NCBI RefSeq assembly: GCF_000620805.1
Contig: NZ_KK211187.1
Span: 1,211,957-1,275,956 of the forward strand
Direction: 5' to 3'
Origin: Exiguobacterium undae DSM 14481
GTDB taxonomy: Bacteria > Bacillota > Bacilli > Exiguobacteriales > Exiguobacteriaceae
DNA: 64,000 nt
Shown: piece by piece, positions 39,618-49,593 of the stretch
Layout of the letters: each line of letters opens with the position of its first letter
How positions within the stretch are numbered: the stretch's first letter is position 1
Position numbers and translations under genes: made by a program
Notes under the pieces: model-generated
What the model was told of the DNA's origin: nothing
The model's database searches: none
Seen by the model: only the letters and a program-made list of their open reading frames with translations

Positions 39618-40538
39618 ATGGGTAAAACAGTTTGGATGTTTCCTGGTCAAGGCTCACAAATGCCGGGCATGGGTCAAACACTCGTTCAACACGACGAGAC
39701 GCGCCAAGCATTAATGGATCTTGGCACACGGATCGGACTTGATTTGACAGAGTTGTTGACGACCGGAACAAAAGAGGACTTAAAAGCAACGGATCTCGCA
39801 CAACCTGCCATCGTGGCACACAGTACACTCCTTGCGAACCGTTACGCCGCGCTTGGTCATCAACCGGATTTTGTACTTGGACACAGTGTCGGAGAGTACA
39901 GTGCGCTTGTTGCGGCATCCGTGTTGACACCAAGTGAAGCCGTGTATCTCGTTCGGGAACGCGGCAAGCTGATGAACCAAGTCACGGGCGGGACGATGGC
40001 GGCTGTCATCGGTCTCGATGATGTCGAAGCTGCTCATCACGCTGTCGAATCCATTGCGGCGACAGGGGAGATCGTACAGATTGCGAACTATAACTGTCCC
40101 GGACAATTCGTGATTTCAGGACAAGTGGCAGCCGTCGAATCGGCGACGGCGAAGTTAAAGGAACTGGGCGCAAAACGTGTCCTGCCGCTGGATGTATCCG
40201 GTGCGTTCCATTCATCGTTGATGACACCGTTTGCGCCGCGATTTGAAGATGTACTGGTTTCATCGCCGTTCCAAGCGGCAAAAACAAAGTTCATTTCGAA
40301 CGTCGACAGCGATTTCCATGACCAACCGGACGAACTGATTCGTTTATTGGTTCAGCAACTGTATTCACCGGTCCGTTTTGAGGCCTGTGTCGAAAAGCTG
40401 ATTGCAGAAGGTGCTGATACGTTCATCGAATTCGGACCGTCTTCACCACTCAGCGGACTCGTCAAGCGTATTAAAAAAGATGTCAAGATCGTCAGTATTA
40501 CGACACTTGAACAATTGGAAGCGGAGGCGATTCGTTGA
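39618..40538 (+). CDS. fabD: Malonyl-CoA:ACP transacylase
   Basis: Loads malonyl groups onto acyl carrier protein. The 306 residues contain the N-terminal PGQGSQ motif (near residue 9) and the active-site serine in [11 protein letters not shown] near residue 91; the histidine of the catalytic pair lies in SGAFHSSLM near 199. ATG at 39618 follows AAAGGAG; the longer frame to 39576 overlaps plsX. It shares its last four bases with fabG. Confidence 0.96.
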   Translation: MGKTVWMFPGQGSQMPGMGQTLVQHDETRQALMDLGTRIGLDLTELLTTGTKEDLKATDLAQPAIVAHSTLLANRYAALGHQPDFVLGHSVGEYSALVAASVLTPSEAVYLVRERGKLMNQVTGGTMAAVIGLDDVEAAHHAVESIAATGEIVQIANYNCPGQFVISGQVAAVESATAKLKELGAKRVLPLDVSGAFHSSLMTPFAPRFEDVLVSSPFQAAKTKFISNVDSDFHDQPDELIRLLVQQLYSPVRFEACVEKLIAEGADTFIEFGPSSPLSGLVKRIKKDVKIVSITTLEQLEAEAIR

Positions 40539-41266
40539 ATAAGGTAGCACTCGTCACCGGCGCTTCGCGAGGAATCGGAGCCGCCATCGCCAAACGTCTT
40601 GCGACGGATGGATTCCGGATCGTCGTGAACTATGCCGGAAATACAGCAAAAGCGGAAGAAGTCGTAGCGGCCATCACGGCTGCCGGCGGTGAAGCGATTG
40701 CTGTCCAAGCGGATGTCGCAGATGCCGAGCAGGTCAAGGCACTCCTGAAGACGACACTTGATACGTATGGACAATTGGATTGTGTCGTCAACAATGCCGG
40801 GATTACGCGGGATGGATTATTGATGCGGATGAAGGAAGCTGATTTTGATGCCGTTCTGAACACGAATCTAAAAGGCGCTTTTCTCGTGACGCAAGCTGCG
40901 ACACGACCACTTTTAAAGTCGAGTGGACGCATCATTAACATCGCATCAGTCGTCGGCATCACCGGTAATCCCGGTCAAGCCAATTATGTGGCGGCGAAGG
41001 CCGGTCTGATCGGATTTACGAAGTCAGTGGCACGTGAGCTGGCAAGTAAAGGGGTTACGGCCAACGCCATTTGCCCAGGTTTCATTGAAACCGATATGAC
41101 GGATGAATTGACAGAGACACAACGCAACCAAACTCTTGACCAAATTCCGTTAAAACGATTTGGTCAGACGGAAGACATCGCGTCTTTGGTCAGCTTCATC
41201 GCTTCAGACAATGCCCGTTACATCACCGGTCAAACGCTTGCCGTTGATGGCGGCATGACAATGTAA
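40535..41266 (+). CDS. fabG: 3-oxoacyl-ACP reductase
   Basis: NADPH-dependent short-chain dehydrogenase that reduces beta-ketoacyl-ACP. It has 243 residues: nucleotide loop [13 protein letters not shown] near residue 8, [14 protein letters not shown] near 86, the Ser of [15 protein letters not shown] near 136, catalytic Tyr-x-x-x-Lys in ANYVAAKAG near 150, and CPGFIETDM near 183. The start is TTG, overlapping the fabD stop, with GGAGG inside fabD. No other start fits the family N-terminus. Confidence 0.96.
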   Translation: MNKVALVTGASRGIGAAIAKRLATDGFRIVVNYAGNTAKAEEVVAAITAAGGEAIAVQADVADAEQVKALLKTTLDTYGQLDCVVNNAGITRDGLLMRMKEADFDAVLNTNLKGAFLVTQAATRPLLKSSGRIINIASVVGITGNPGQANYVAAKAGLIGFTKSVARELASKGVTANAICPGFIETDMTDELTETQRNQTLDQIPLKRFGQTEDIASLVSFIASDNARYITGQTLAVDGGMTM

Positions 41267-41284
41267 TTAAACAGTGGTACTACT

Positions 41285-41313
41285 TTGCCAAATCGGCAAT
41301 CATCTTATATACT
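41285..41313 (+). promoter_or_regulatory. Candidate acpP promoter
   Basis: TTGCCA (41285-41290) and TATACT (41308-41313) are 17 bases apart, just after fabG, giving acpP its own strong start in addition to read-through from the fap operon. Confidence 0.7.
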
Positions 41314-41335
41314 CAACTCATGGAGGGATTTTCAA

Positions 41336-41575
41336 ATGACAAAAGAACAAATCTTAGTAGACGTGCAAGAAGCAATCGCAGAAAAATTAGGTAAAGAACA
41401 AAGTGAAATCACACTCGATAAATCGTTTAAAGACGATCTCGGTGCAGACTCGCTTGAAGTTATGGAACTCGTTATGGATCTCGAAGATAAATTCGAAATC
41501 ACAATCGAAGATGACCAAGCAGAGAACTTAAAGACAGTTGGCGATGTTGTTAGCTACATCGAAACACAAGTCTAA
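41336..41575 (+). CDS. acpP: Acyl carrier protein
   Basis: Carries acyl intermediates on 4'-phosphopantetheine. The 79-residue acidic protein has the attachment motif GADSLEVMELV with Ser39. ATG at 41336 follows TGGAGGG; the frame back to 41285 covers the predicted promoter. It lies between fabG and rnc, as in B. subtilis. Acidic content (Asp, Glu) and four-helix size fit ACP. Confidence 0.97.
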   Translation: MTKEQILVDVQEAIAEKLGKEQSEITLDKSFKDDLGADSLEVMELVMDLEDKFEITIEDDQAENLKTVGDVVSYIETQV

Positions 41576-41582
41576 AACATGA

Positions 41583-41619
41583 AGCTGGACCCACCGCGTA
41601 TTTGCGGTGGGATTTAGCT
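41583..41619 (+). terminator. Hairpin between acpP and rnc
   Basis: CCCACCGC/GCGGTGGG (41590-41597, 41604-41611), extended by AGCT/AGCT arms, is followed by an interrupted T tract (GTTTAGG). It may be a partial terminator raising acpP over rnc, or an RNase-processing stem. Confidence 0.55.
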
Positions 41620-41633
41620 GTTTAGGAGGCATT

Positions 41634-42404
41634 ATGACGAATCAAAAGGGACGTCGTGTCCGAAAAGGACCCTATGTAAAACGACGCAAAGACTCACGGG
41701 CTTTGGCGCAGATCGAACAAAAATTCGAACAGCTTCAAGAACGGTTGCAGATTCACTTCTCGAATGTAGAACTCTTAAAACAAGCGTTTACCCACTCTTC
41801 GTTCGTCAATGAACAACGGGAATCCGAGGGCGATAATGAACGTCTTGAATTTCTCGGAGATGCAGTCTTAGAACTGACCGTGTCGCGCTATCTGTTTCAA
41901 CACTATCCGGAACGTTCCGAGGGGGAATTAACCAAGCTGCGTGCGGCCATCGTGTGTGAGCCGTCACTCGTCCAGTTTGCAAATCATTATCAGTTTTCTG
42001 AAATGATTTTACTTGGTAAAGGGGAAGAACTGACAGGGGGAAGAAATCGTCCGGCGTTACTGGCGGATGTGTTTGAAGCCTTTATCGGTGCTTTGTACCT
42101 CGACCAAGGGATCGAAGCAGCAGAACGATTCCTCGCCGAAGCGGTTTTTCCGAAAGTGGCATCCGGTTTTTTCGAAGAGCAGACAGACTTTAAAAGCCAG
42201 CTCCAAGAAGCAATCCAACGTGTTGGTCTTGGATTGATTGAATATGAAATCATCGAGGAACGTGGTCCGGCGCACAGCCGTGAATTCATCTCGCGTGTCC
42301 ATGTCTCGGACAAATTAGAAGGAATCGGGACGGGACGGTCGAAAAAAGAAGCGGAACAGCAGGCGGCCAAACAGGCGTTGCTTGTACTCAAAAATAGTTT
42401 CTGA
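41634..42404 (+). CDS. rnc: Ribonuclease III
   Basis: Double-strand-specific endoribonuclease for rRNA processing. It has 256 residues: a basic N-terminus, the RNase III signature [14 protein letters not shown] near residue 68 with its metal-binding Glu/Asp residues, and a C-terminal dsRNA-binding domain ([12 protein letters not shown]...[16 protein letters not shown]). ATG at 41634 follows GGAGGC; the longer frame to 41607 runs through the hairpin. Confidence 0.96.
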   Translation: MTNQKGRRVRKGPYVKRRKDSRALAQIEQKFEQLQERLQIHFSNVELLKQAFTHSSFVNEQRESEGDNERLEFLGDAVLELTVSRYLFQHYPERSEGELTKLRAAIVCEPSLVQFANHYQFSEMILLGKGEELTGGRNRPALLADVFEAFIGALYLDQGIEAAERFLAEAVFPKVASGFFEEQTDFKSQLQEAIQRVGLGLIEYEIIEERGPAHSREFISRVHVSDKLEGIGTGRSKKEAEQQAAKQALLVLKNSF

Positions 42405-42406
42405 CA

Positions 42407-42447
42407 CACAAAAAGGCACCCATTGTAAAATGGTGTGCCTTTTTGTG
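42407..42447. terminator. Bidirectional intrinsic terminator
   Basis: CACAAAAAGGCACCCATT pairs with AATGGTGTGCCTTTTTGTG, giving A/T tracts on both sides. It lies between the convergent rnc and UPF0435 genes and can serve both strands. Confidence 0.88.
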
Positions 42448-42454
42448 ACGTGTG

Positions 42455-42655
42455 TTAAACGGTCTTCAGTGATTTCAATTCATCGACAATCGCGTCCACT
42501 TCCGCGAGTGACAAAGAATCACGCATCATGACGAAGTCATAAATCTCTTTTAAGTCATCATTTTTTGTTCCGTCGAACTGGTCCGCCTTGATGACGCCTT
42601 TGTTGATAATGTTCAATTTATCCAAAATCGCTTCAATCATTTGTTCAATCGTCAT
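42455..42655 (-). CDS. UPF0435/DUF1128 family small protein
   Basis: Function unknown. The 66-residue acidic, helical protein (MTIEQMIEAILDKLNIINKG...) resembles the UPF0435 family (YfkK type). AGGAGA lies upstream of the ATG on the minus strand. It interrupts the rnc-smc neighbourhood, which is continuous in B. subtilis, and points the opposite way, so it is a local insertion. Family assignment is from memory of the DDLKEIYDFV and SLAEVDAIVDEL patterns. Confidence 0.75.
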   Translation of the reverse strand: MTIEQMIEAILDKLNIINKGVIKADQFDGTKNDDLKEIYDFVMMRDSLSLAEVDAIVDELKSLKTV

Positions 42656-42779
42656 GTGTAAATTCTCCTCTTCATCTCTTTATGCCTAACATTACCATAA
42701 AAGCTACCATTTTGTAGACCTTTCGGCTATGGTAAACTAAAAGAAAATCAAAAGAAATTTAAACATATGGGTGGTCAAG

Positions 42780-45700
42780 ATGTACTTAAAACGAATTGAA
42801 ATCAATGGCTTCAAATCATTTGCCAGTCGGACAGAGCTCGATTTCCTCCCGGGAGTCACTGCTGTCGTCGGACCGAATGGAAGCGGGAAGTCAAATATAT
42901 CGGATGCAGTCCGCTGGGTGCTCGGTGAGCAATCAGCTAAATCATTACGTGGTGCGAAGATGGAAGATGTCATCTTTGCCGGAAGTATATCGGAACATCG
43001 GAAACAATTTGCGGAAGTCACACTCGTTCTCGACAATGAGTCGGGCACGGTTGCCTTACCGTATCAAGAAATCAATGTGACGCGACGTGTCACCCGCAAT
43101 GGGGACAGCGATTATTTCTTAAATAAAAAACCGTGTCGACTGAAAGATGTCCTCGATTTATTCATGGACACCGGTTTGTCGCGGGACGCGTTTGCCATTA
43201 TCGGTCAAGGACGTGTCGAACAAGTCATTTCCGGAAAACCGGAAGAACGCCGTTCCGTGATCGAGGAAGCGGCGGGTGTCTTGAAATACCGTCATCGTAA
43301 AAAACAAGCCGAGCGAAAATTGACGGATACGGAAACGAATCTGTCGCGTGTCGACGATATCTTGTTTGAGCTCGGAGGGCGGATTGAACCTTTGCGCGAA
43401 CAAGCGGCGCTGGCAAAAGAGTTTTTGCTTGCGCGTGAACGGTATGATTTTCTTGAACGTGGTATCATCGCGACGGAAATTCAGCAGTACACGTCGCAAC
43501 TGACGGAGGTTACCGCTGAGATCGAAGCGTGCCAAGCGCAGTTGTTGGCGGAACAAGAACGTTTTCAAACAACCGTCACGACACGGGAAGCACAAGAGAC
43601 GAAATTAGAAGCAACACGACGACTCGAGACAGAACTGCAAGAACGGTTGCGTCACGTCTCGACTAAACTCGTTGAAATTGAAGGATCGTTGAATCTGGCA
43701 AAAGAACGAGAAAAACACGGGACGGAAATGAAGCAACGTCTCGAGCAAGAAGTGGCAGTAGCGGAACAACGTGTGCTGGACATCGAACAAGAGGAACAGG
43801 CACTGGTGCTGCGGCAGCAGGAGACGAACCAACGTTATCTCGAGACCGTCCAGCAACGGGAAGCAGCCGATGCGGCGTTATCCTACTCGGACCGCGACTT
43901 TGAAAAAGAGGCAGAACAGTTGCGTTCCGAAGCCTTTGAAGTGGCAAGCCGTCTTGCGGCGACGACGAATGCGTATCACCGGGCGAAACAAGATCTCTTA
44001 CACGCGGAAGAACAACAACAGCGTTTTTCAGAAAACGTCGGATCGAAACAAACGGCGCGTTCCACTTATGAAGCAGAAACGCTCCGGTTAGAGGAACAGG
44101 TCGAACAGTTGCGGACCCGTTTAGAGACACTGCGTCATGAAGAGAACACGCACCAACAGACATATCGTCAGTACCAAGAGACGATTGTCCAAATGAACCA
44201 ATCGATTCTCGACTTACACCGGCGCCGCGATAAAACGGAAGACCGGATTGAGTTTTTGGAGTCCGTCAAGGCAGACTACAGCGGCTACTTTGGTGCCGTC
44301 AAAACGGTGTTGAAGCAACGGGAACGAATTTCCGGCATTCACGGGGCAGTGGCCGAACTGATTACGGTACCCGCCCGCTATGAAGCAGCGATCGAGACCG
44401 CTTTAGGTGGAGCGATGCAAAATATCGTCGTCGATACGGATGGGACGGGACGAAAGCTGATCCAAGAGCTTCGTCGCTTAAATGCCGGTCGGGCGACCTT
44501 TATGCCGCTCTCATCGATTCAGCGCCGCGAACTGAGCGGATCGGTGCGACAGAACCTGTCAAACATGTCAGGGTATCTTGGAGTGGCGAGTGATCTCGTC
44601 ACGGCGCGGGACGAGTTTACGAAACTGAAAGAAAATTTACTCGGTACGACGCTGGTCGTCGAATCGTTGGAACAAGCGAATACGATTGCCCGGACGACGG
44701 GACACCGGTACCGGATCGTGACGTTAGACGGTGACGTCGTCAACGTCGGCGGATCGATGACCGGGGGGAGCCGGAAAAAAGGGACACCGCTCTTCAGTCA
44801 GTCCCGTGAACTGGAAGAATTGCAGACAGGCTTAAAACAAGGGCAGGCCGTCATCCGTGAACAAGAACGGCGCCGGGATGACATGACGGTCACGCTCAAT
44901 GAACTGAAGGCTACACTTGAAAAAACCGTACAAGACATCCAATCTGTTCAAGTTGAATTAGAAAGCGTCCGTGAAGCATGGACGGATGCGAAGCGGAGTC
45001 TTGCCGTCACTGCATCTGAACTGTCGGTCCATGACGGTCAGTTGAACCGTCTGACAGAGCAAGCAACTGAAGCAAAAGCGATCATTCAGACATCGGAGCG
45101 GGACATCGAACAGTTGACTGTGCGTCAAACGGAACTCCGCCAAACGATTGATCAATTGAAGGCAGCGCAATCACGTGGTGCGGTCGCGATTGAAGAATTA
45201 AAACAACAGCAAGCGGAAGCGTTACTGGAAGAACGGACCGCAAGCATGACACGCGATCAAATCGATCGTGAAGTCGAACGGCTCCAACAGACGCTCACGC
45301 ATGCAAAACTGGAAAGAAGCCATAAACGACGTGATCTGAAACACGTTCTCGAAGGGTTCGATGAAGCGAAGATCGGCGCCTTGCATGCCGAACAAGCACT
45401 GATGCAGGATGAGCAAGTATCGGTCGAGCAGGAATTAGCACTCGTCACGAAAGAGATTCAAGAAGCGGCAGAAGGCTTACGTTTGTTGCGGATTCAGGAA
45501 GCGAAGCTGAAAGAGGAACAGCAGGGAACGACGCAACGGCTCGATCAAGCCCGTCTGACCCAAGGGCGACTCAGCACACGGCTTGAGACTCGCCAAGAGA
45601 CACTCGAGGAAATGGGACTGATTGCTGACCTGATTCAACCGTTGACGATTCCGTTTGATGAAGCGAAGGAAGAATTGCATCTGTTGAAACGACAACTGGA

Positions 45701-46349
45701 GGAAATCGGGATCGTCAACCTCGGGGCAATCGAGGAGTTTGCAGAAGTCGATCAACGGTTTACGTTCCTCTCGACACAACGGGATGATCTCGTCAGCGCG
45801 AAAACGGATTTATACGGCATCATCGAAGAGATGGACCGGGAAGTGATTCGTTTGTTTAAACAGACCTATACGGCAGTGCGTGAGCATTTCCGGGAAACAT
45901 TCCGCGAATTGTTCGGCGGCGGGGAAGCGGATTTGATTTTAGTGGACCCAACCGATCTCCTGACGAGCGGCATCGATATCGTTGCAAAACCGCCGGGTAA
46001 AAAGCTACAAAACCTATCGTTGTTATCCGGCGGGGAACGGGCGTTGACAGCCATCGCCTTGTTATTTGCCATCTTAAAAACGAGACCGGTTCCGTTTTGT
46101 GTCCTGGATGAAGTCGAAGCGGCTCTGGACGAAGCCAACGTTGCCCGGTTTGGGGAGTTTGTCCATCAACTGGCGCGCGAGACACAATTCATCATCATCA
46201 CCCACCGGAAAGGAACGATGGAGTCTGCTGATGTGTTGTACGGTGTCACGATGCAACAAAACGGTATTTCCGAAGTGTTATCCGTTAAACTAGAAGAAGC
46301 GAGACGGACTTTAAGTGAAGAAGTAGAATCAAAGGGGATAAAAAAATGA
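42780..46349 (+). CDS. smc: Chromosome segregation ATPase SMC
   Basis: Condensin-like ATPase for chromosome organisation, acting with ScpA and ScpB (not in this window). The 1189 residues have Walker A GPNGSGKSN (31-39), coiled coil (about 170-500), the hinge (about 510-680; IHGAVAELI, GGAMQNIVVD, GGSMTGGSRKKGTPLFS), a second coiled coil and the C-terminal head with LSLLSGGERALTAIALLFAI and Walker B PFCVLDEVEAALD. ATG at 42780 gives the expected start MYLKRIEINGFKSF; the GTG at 42771 is a weaker alternative. It overlaps ftsY by four bases. Confidence 0.97.
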   Translation: MYLKRIEINGFKSFASRTELDFLPGVTAVVGPNGSGKSNISDAVRWVLGEQSAKSLRGAKMEDVIFAGSISEHRKQFAEVTLVLDNESGTVALPYQEINVTRRVTRNGDSDYFLNKKPCRLKDVLDLFMDTGLSRDAFAIIGQGRVEQVISGKPEERRSVIEEAAGVLKYRHRKKQAERKLTDTETNLSRVDDILFELGGRIEPLREQAALAKEFLLARERYDFLERGIIATEIQQYTSQLTEVTAEIEACQAQLLAEQERFQTTVTTREAQETKLEATRRLETELQERLRHVSTKLVEIEGSLNLAKEREKHGTEMKQRLEQEVAVAEQRVLDIEQEEQALVLRQQETNQRYLETVQQREAADAALSYSDRDFEKEAEQLRSEAFEVASRLAATTNAYHRAKQDLLHAEEQQQRFSENVGSKQTARSTYEAETLRLEEQVEQLRTRLETLRHEENTHQQTYRQYQETIVQMNQSILDLHRRRDKTEDRIEFLESVKADYSGYFGAVKTVLKQRERISGIHGAVAELITVPARYEAAIETALGGAMQNIVVDTDGTGRKLIQELRRLNAGRATFMPLSSIQRRELSGSVRQNLSNMSGYLGVASDLVTARDEFTKLKENLLGTTLVVESLEQANTIARTTGHRYRIVTLDGDVVNVGGSMTGGSRKKGTPLFSQSRELEELQTGLKQGQAVIREQERRRDDMTVTLNELKATLEKTVQDIQSVQVELESVREAWTDAKRSLAVTASELSVHDGQLNRLTEQATEAKAIIQTSERDIEQLTVRQTELRQTIDQLKAAQSRGAVAIEELKQQQAEALLEERTASMTRDQIDREVERLQQTLTHAKLERSHKRRDLKHVLEGFDEAKIGALHAEQALMQDEQVSVEQELALVTKEIQEAAEGLRLLRIQEAKLKEEQQGTTQRLDQARLTQGRLSTRLETRQETLEEMGLIADLIQPLTIPFDEAKEELHLLKRQLEEIGIVNLGAIEEFAEVDQRFTFLSTQRDDLVSAKTDLYGIIEEMDREVIRLFKQTYTAVREHFRETFRELFGGGEADLILVDPTDLLTSGIDIVAKPPGKKLQNLSLLSGGERALTAIALLFAILKTRPVPFCVLDEVEAALDEANVARFGEFVHQLARETQFIIITHRKGTMESADVLYGVTMQQNGISEVLSVKLEEARRTLSEEVESKGIKK

Positions 46350-47350
46350 GTTTCTTTAAAAAATTAAAAGATCGTTTAACGACGTCCACACAGGAAGTCA
46401 CATCGAAATTCACCGAAGGCTTGACGAAAACACGGGACGGATTAGCCAGCGCGGTTAACGATCTCGTTTATCGATTCCGTGAAGTGGATGAGGAATTCTT
46501 TGAGGAACTGGAGGAAGTGTTGATCCAGGCGGATGTCGGGGTGACGACGACAATGGATTTAGTTGAAAAACTAAAGGTGGAAGTCAAACGGAGAAACGTT
46601 AAAGACACCAAGGAAGTTCGGGATGTCCTCGTCGAGGTCGTCGCCAACATGTTGATCGAAGAGGAAGAGATGGAGCTTGACCTCACGCATGACCTCAATG
46701 TCATTCTGTTCGTCGGTGTCAACGGCGTCGGAAAAACGACGACGATCGGTAAACTCGCGAACCGTTTGAAAAATGAAGGGAAGTCGGTCATGCTCGCAGC
46801 CGGTGATACGTTCCGTGCCGGGGCAATCGATCAGTTGCAAGTCTGGGGCGAACGTTCCGGTGTACCGGTCATTCGTCAAGGAGAAGGATCCGATCCGGCT
46901 GCCGTGATTTATGATGCAGTTCAAGCCGCGAAGGCACGGAAAGTGGATGTCTTGATTTGTGATACGGCCGGACGGTTGCAAAACAAAGTCAACCTCATGA
47001 ACGAGCTCGAGAAAGTCAAACGCGTCATCGAGCGGGAAATTCCGGGAGCTCCACATGAAGTGTTATTGGCACTCGATGCGACGACGGGACAAAATGCGAT
47101 GATTCAAGCCAAAGCGTTTAAACAAGCGACTGACGTCAGCGGAATCGTTTTGACGAAACTCGACGGTACAGCCAAAGGCGGAATCGTTCTTGCGATTAAG
47201 AATGAGCTCGATCTGCCGGTGAAATTCGTCGGTCTCGGTGAAAAAATCGACGACCTGCAACCGTTTGATGCGGAACAATTCGTCTATGGTTTGTTCGGAG
47301 ATGTCTTCGAAGAAAAAGAAACGACGGAAGAAGTCCGAGAAGAGGACTGA
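46346..47350 (+). CDS. ftsY: Signal recognition particle receptor FtsY
   Basis: SRP receptor GTPase delivering ribosomes to the membrane. The 334 residues carry the N domain (about 30-110) and G domain: GVNGVGKTTTIGKLA near residue 126, DTFRAGAIDQL near 155, DTAGRLQNK near 209 and TKLDGTAKGG near 270. The short N-terminal A region is only about 25 residues, as in Bacillus. The start overlaps the smc stop. The next gene, ylxM, has its own promoter. Confidence 0.96.
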   Translation: MSFFKKLKDRLTTSTQEVTSKFTEGLTKTRDGLASAVNDLVYRFREVDEEFFEELEEVLIQADVGVTTTMDLVEKLKVEVKRRNVKDTKEVRDVLVEVVANMLIEEEEMELDLTHDLNVILFVGVNGVGKTTTIGKLANRLKNEGKSVMLAAGDTFRAGAIDQLQVWGERSGVPVIRQGEGSDPAAVIYDAVQAAKARKVDVLICDTAGRLQNKVNLMNELEKVKRVIEREIPGAPHEVLLALDATTGQNAMIQAKAFKQATDVSGIVLTKLDGTAKGGIVLAIKNELDLPVKFVGLGEKIDDLQPFDAEQFVYGLFGDVFEEKETTEEVREED

Positions 47351-47377
47351 CCTCGATTTCCTTGTAAAGAAAAAAAC

Positions 47378-47406
47378 TTGACAACACACTGTGAGGGCTG
47401 TACTAT
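47378..47406 (+). promoter_or_regulatory. ylxM-ffh promoter
   Basis: A perfect TTGACA (47378-47383) is followed after 17 bases by TACTAT (47401-47406), about 45 bases before ylxM. Confidence 0.8.
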
Positions 47407-47451
47407 ACTATCTGTAAAGGAATTTCACTTAACAACCGTGGAGGTGCTCGG

Positions 47452-47772
47452 ATGACACTTGATAAAACGAACCGGATGAATTATCTGATTGACTTTTATC
47501 AGGAGCTATTGACGCCAAAACAGCGAAATTATATGTCACTTTATTATCTAGATGACTTTTCGTTAGGTGAGATCGCCGATGAGTTTGAAGTCAGCCGACA
47601 AGCAGTCTACGACAACATAAAACGTACGGAAGCGATGCTTGAACAATACGAAGAGCGGCTCGCTTTGTTCGCGAAATACGAACAAAGAAAGTTACTCCTT
47701 GATCAATTGAAGCAACTTGACCTTCCGAGCGAAGCTCACGTGACCATTGCGGCACTGGAGCAATTAGAGTAG
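47452..47772 (+). CDS. ylxM: UPF0122 family DNA-binding protein YlxM
   Basis: Small helix-turn-helix protein linked to the SRP pathway gene ffh across Firmicutes; its exact role is uncertain. The 106 residues have the sigma-70 region-4-like motif [37 protein letters not shown] (about residues 22-60). GGAGGTG precedes the ATG. It ends 11 bases before ffh and shares its promoter. Confidence 0.93.
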   Translation: MTLDKTNRMNYLIDFYQELLTPKQRNYMSLYYLDDFSLGEIADEFEVSRQAVYDNIKRTEAMLEQYEERLALFAKYEQRKLLLDQLKQLDLPSEAHVTIAALEQLE

Positions 47773-47783
47773 GGGGCATTTTC

Positions 47784-49136
47784 ATGGCATTCGAAGGATT
47801 ATCGGAACGGCTTCAAGCCAGTCTTGCTAAAATGCGAGGCAAAGGTAAGATTTCTGAAGCGGACGTAAAAGAAATGATGCGTGAGGTTCGCCTTGCGTTA
47901 TTAGAAGCTGACGTCAACTTCAAAGTCGTCAAACAATTCGTAAATGATGTGAAGGAACGTGCTGTCGGGCAAGATGTCATGACGTCCCTCACACCCGGTC
48001 AGCAAGTTGTCAAAATCGTCCATGACGAATTGACAAAACTGATGGGTTCGGAAGTTTCTCCACTGACGTTATCGAACCGTCCACCAACCGTCATCATGAT
48101 GACCGGTTTACAAGGGGCGGGTAAAACGACGACGACAGGGAAACTGGCCAATCATTTACGAAAGAAACAAAATCGCAGTCCACTGCTTGTTGCAGCGGAT
48201 ATTTACCGACCGGCTGCGATCAAACAGCTCGAGACGTTAGGGAAACAACTCGAACTGCCTGTTTTCTCGATGGGAGATCAGGTCAGTCCACAAGAGATTG
48301 TCACTAATGCGCTCGACTATGCAAAAGAGCATCACCACGATATCGTGTTGATCGATACGGCGGGACGCTTGCACATCGATGAGGACCTCATGCAGGAACT
48401 GGTCGACGTAAAAGAAATCGCCAAACCAAATGAAATCTTCCTTGTTGTTGATTCGATGACGGGTCAAGATGCGGTCAATGTTGCTGAAAGCTTTAATGAA
48501 AAGCTGGGCGTGACAGGGGTCGTCTTGACGAAACTCGACGGCGATACTCGAGGCGGAGCAGCACTCTCCATCAAGGCAGTCACCGGAGCACCGATTAAAT
48601 TCGTCGGTCTTGGAGAGAAGCTGGACGCAATCGAGCCATTCTACCCTGAGCGGATGGCGTCACGAATTCTCGGCATGGGCGATATGCTGACGCTGATTGA
48701 AAAAGCGGAGTCTCAAATGGACGCTACACGCGCCAAAGAGCTCGAAGGCAAAATGCGCGATGCATCGTTCACGTTTGACGATTTCATCGAGCAGTTGCAG
48801 CAAGTGAAACAGATGGGTCCTTTGGATGAGTTGTTAGGAATGATTCCGGGTGCCGGTAAAGGAAAGATGAAGGGTTTGAAAAATGCCCAAATCGATGAAA
48901 AGCAACTCGTCTATGTCGAAGCGATTATTCAATCGATGACGAAACGAGAGCGCTCTGAACCGGAAATCCTCAATGCCAGTCGTCGGAAACGGATTGCGCG
49001 CGGCAGTGGTCGCAGCATTCAAGAAGTGAACCGATTGATCAAGCAATTTGAAGACATGCGGAAGATGATGAAACAATTCTCCGGCCAAATGGGCAAAGGA
49101 AAAAAGAAAGGCGGCTTTGGCCTCCCATTCTTCTAA
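47784..49136 (+). CDS. ffh: Signal recognition particle protein Ffh
   Basis: GTPase that binds signal peptides with SRP RNA. The 450 residues comprise the N domain, the G domain ([15 protein letters not shown] near residue 109, DTAGRLHID near 190, [14 protein letters not shown] near 246) and a methionine-rich M domain from about 300 to the end ([15 protein letters not shown]). The C-terminal GGFGLPFF is typical of Bacillales Ffh. AGGGGGC precedes the ATG. Confidence 0.97.
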   Translation: MAFEGLSERLQASLAKMRGKGKISEADVKEMMREVRLALLEADVNFKVVKQFVNDVKERAVGQDVMTSLTPGQQVVKIVHDELTKLMGSEVSPLTLSNRPPTVIMMTGLQGAGKTTTTGKLANHLRKKQNRSPLLVAADIYRPAAIKQLETLGKQLELPVFSMGDQVSPQEIVTNALDYAKEHHHDIVLIDTAGRLHIDEDLMQELVDVKEIAKPNEIFLVVDSMTGQDAVNVAESFNEKLGVTGVVLTKLDGDTRGGAALSIKAVTGAPIKFVGLGEKLDAIEPFYPERMASRILGMGDMLTLIEKAESQMDATRAKELEGKMRDASFTFDDFIEQLQQVKQMGPLDELLGMIPGAGKGKMKGLKNAQIDEKQLVYVEAIIQSMTKRERSEPEILNASRRKRIARGSGRSIQEVNRLIKQFEDMRKMMKQFSGQMGKGKKKGGFGLPFF

Positions 49137-49141
49137 AAGTC

Positions 49142-49170
49142 TTTTCACTTTTGCTGGAACGTTGTATACT
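49142..49170 (+). promoter_or_regulatory. rpsP promoter
   Basis: TTTTCA (49142-49147) and TATACT (49165-49170) are 17 bases apart, starting a leader of about 55 bases before rpsP. Confidence 0.7.
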
Positions 49171-49230
49171 AGTGAAGTTGTCAATTTGACTAAACGAAAA
49201 AAATTATTTATTACTTGGAGGGACTTACGA

Positions 49231-49506
49231 ATGGCAGTTAAAATTCGTCTTAAGCGCATGGGCGCAAACAAATCACCTTTCTACCGTGTGGTAGTAGCAG
49301 ACTCACGTGCACCACGTGATGGTCGTTTCATCGAGCAAATCGGATACTACAACCCGGTTGCTAAACCAGAAGCAGAAGTAAAACTTAACGAAGAGCTTGC
49401 ACTTAAATGGCTCGCTGAAGGTGCTAAACCTTCGGACACAGTTCGTAACCTCTTCTCAAAAGCTGGTATCATGGAGAAATTCCACAACGCGAAACTCGCG
49501 AAGTAA
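49231..49506 (+). CDS. rpsP: 30S ribosomal protein S16
   Basis: Small-subunit protein of 91 residues starting [19 protein letters not shown], with the S16 signature [32 protein letters not shown] precedes the ATG at 49231; the longer frame to 49117 covers the promoter. In B. subtilis khpA (ylqC) and ylqD follow rpsP; here a terminator and rimM follow directly. Confidence 0.98.
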   Translation: MAVKIRLKRMGANKSPFYRVVVADSRAPRDGRFIEQIGYYNPVAKPEAEVKLNEELALKWLAEGAKPSDTVRNLFSKAGIMEKFHNAKLAK

Positions 49507-49513
49507 GACGATT

Positions 49514-49542
49514 GGAGGTGAGCGAAAGCTTACCTCCTTTTT
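49514..49542 (+). terminator. Intrinsic terminator after rpsP
   Basis: GGAGGTGAGC and GCTTACCTCC pair around a GAAA tetraloop, followed by TTTTT. Confidence 0.88.
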
Positions 49543-49593
49543 CTATGGTGAAATAATGAGAAGCGCTATTTTTTAATTGAGGAAGTGAAACAG

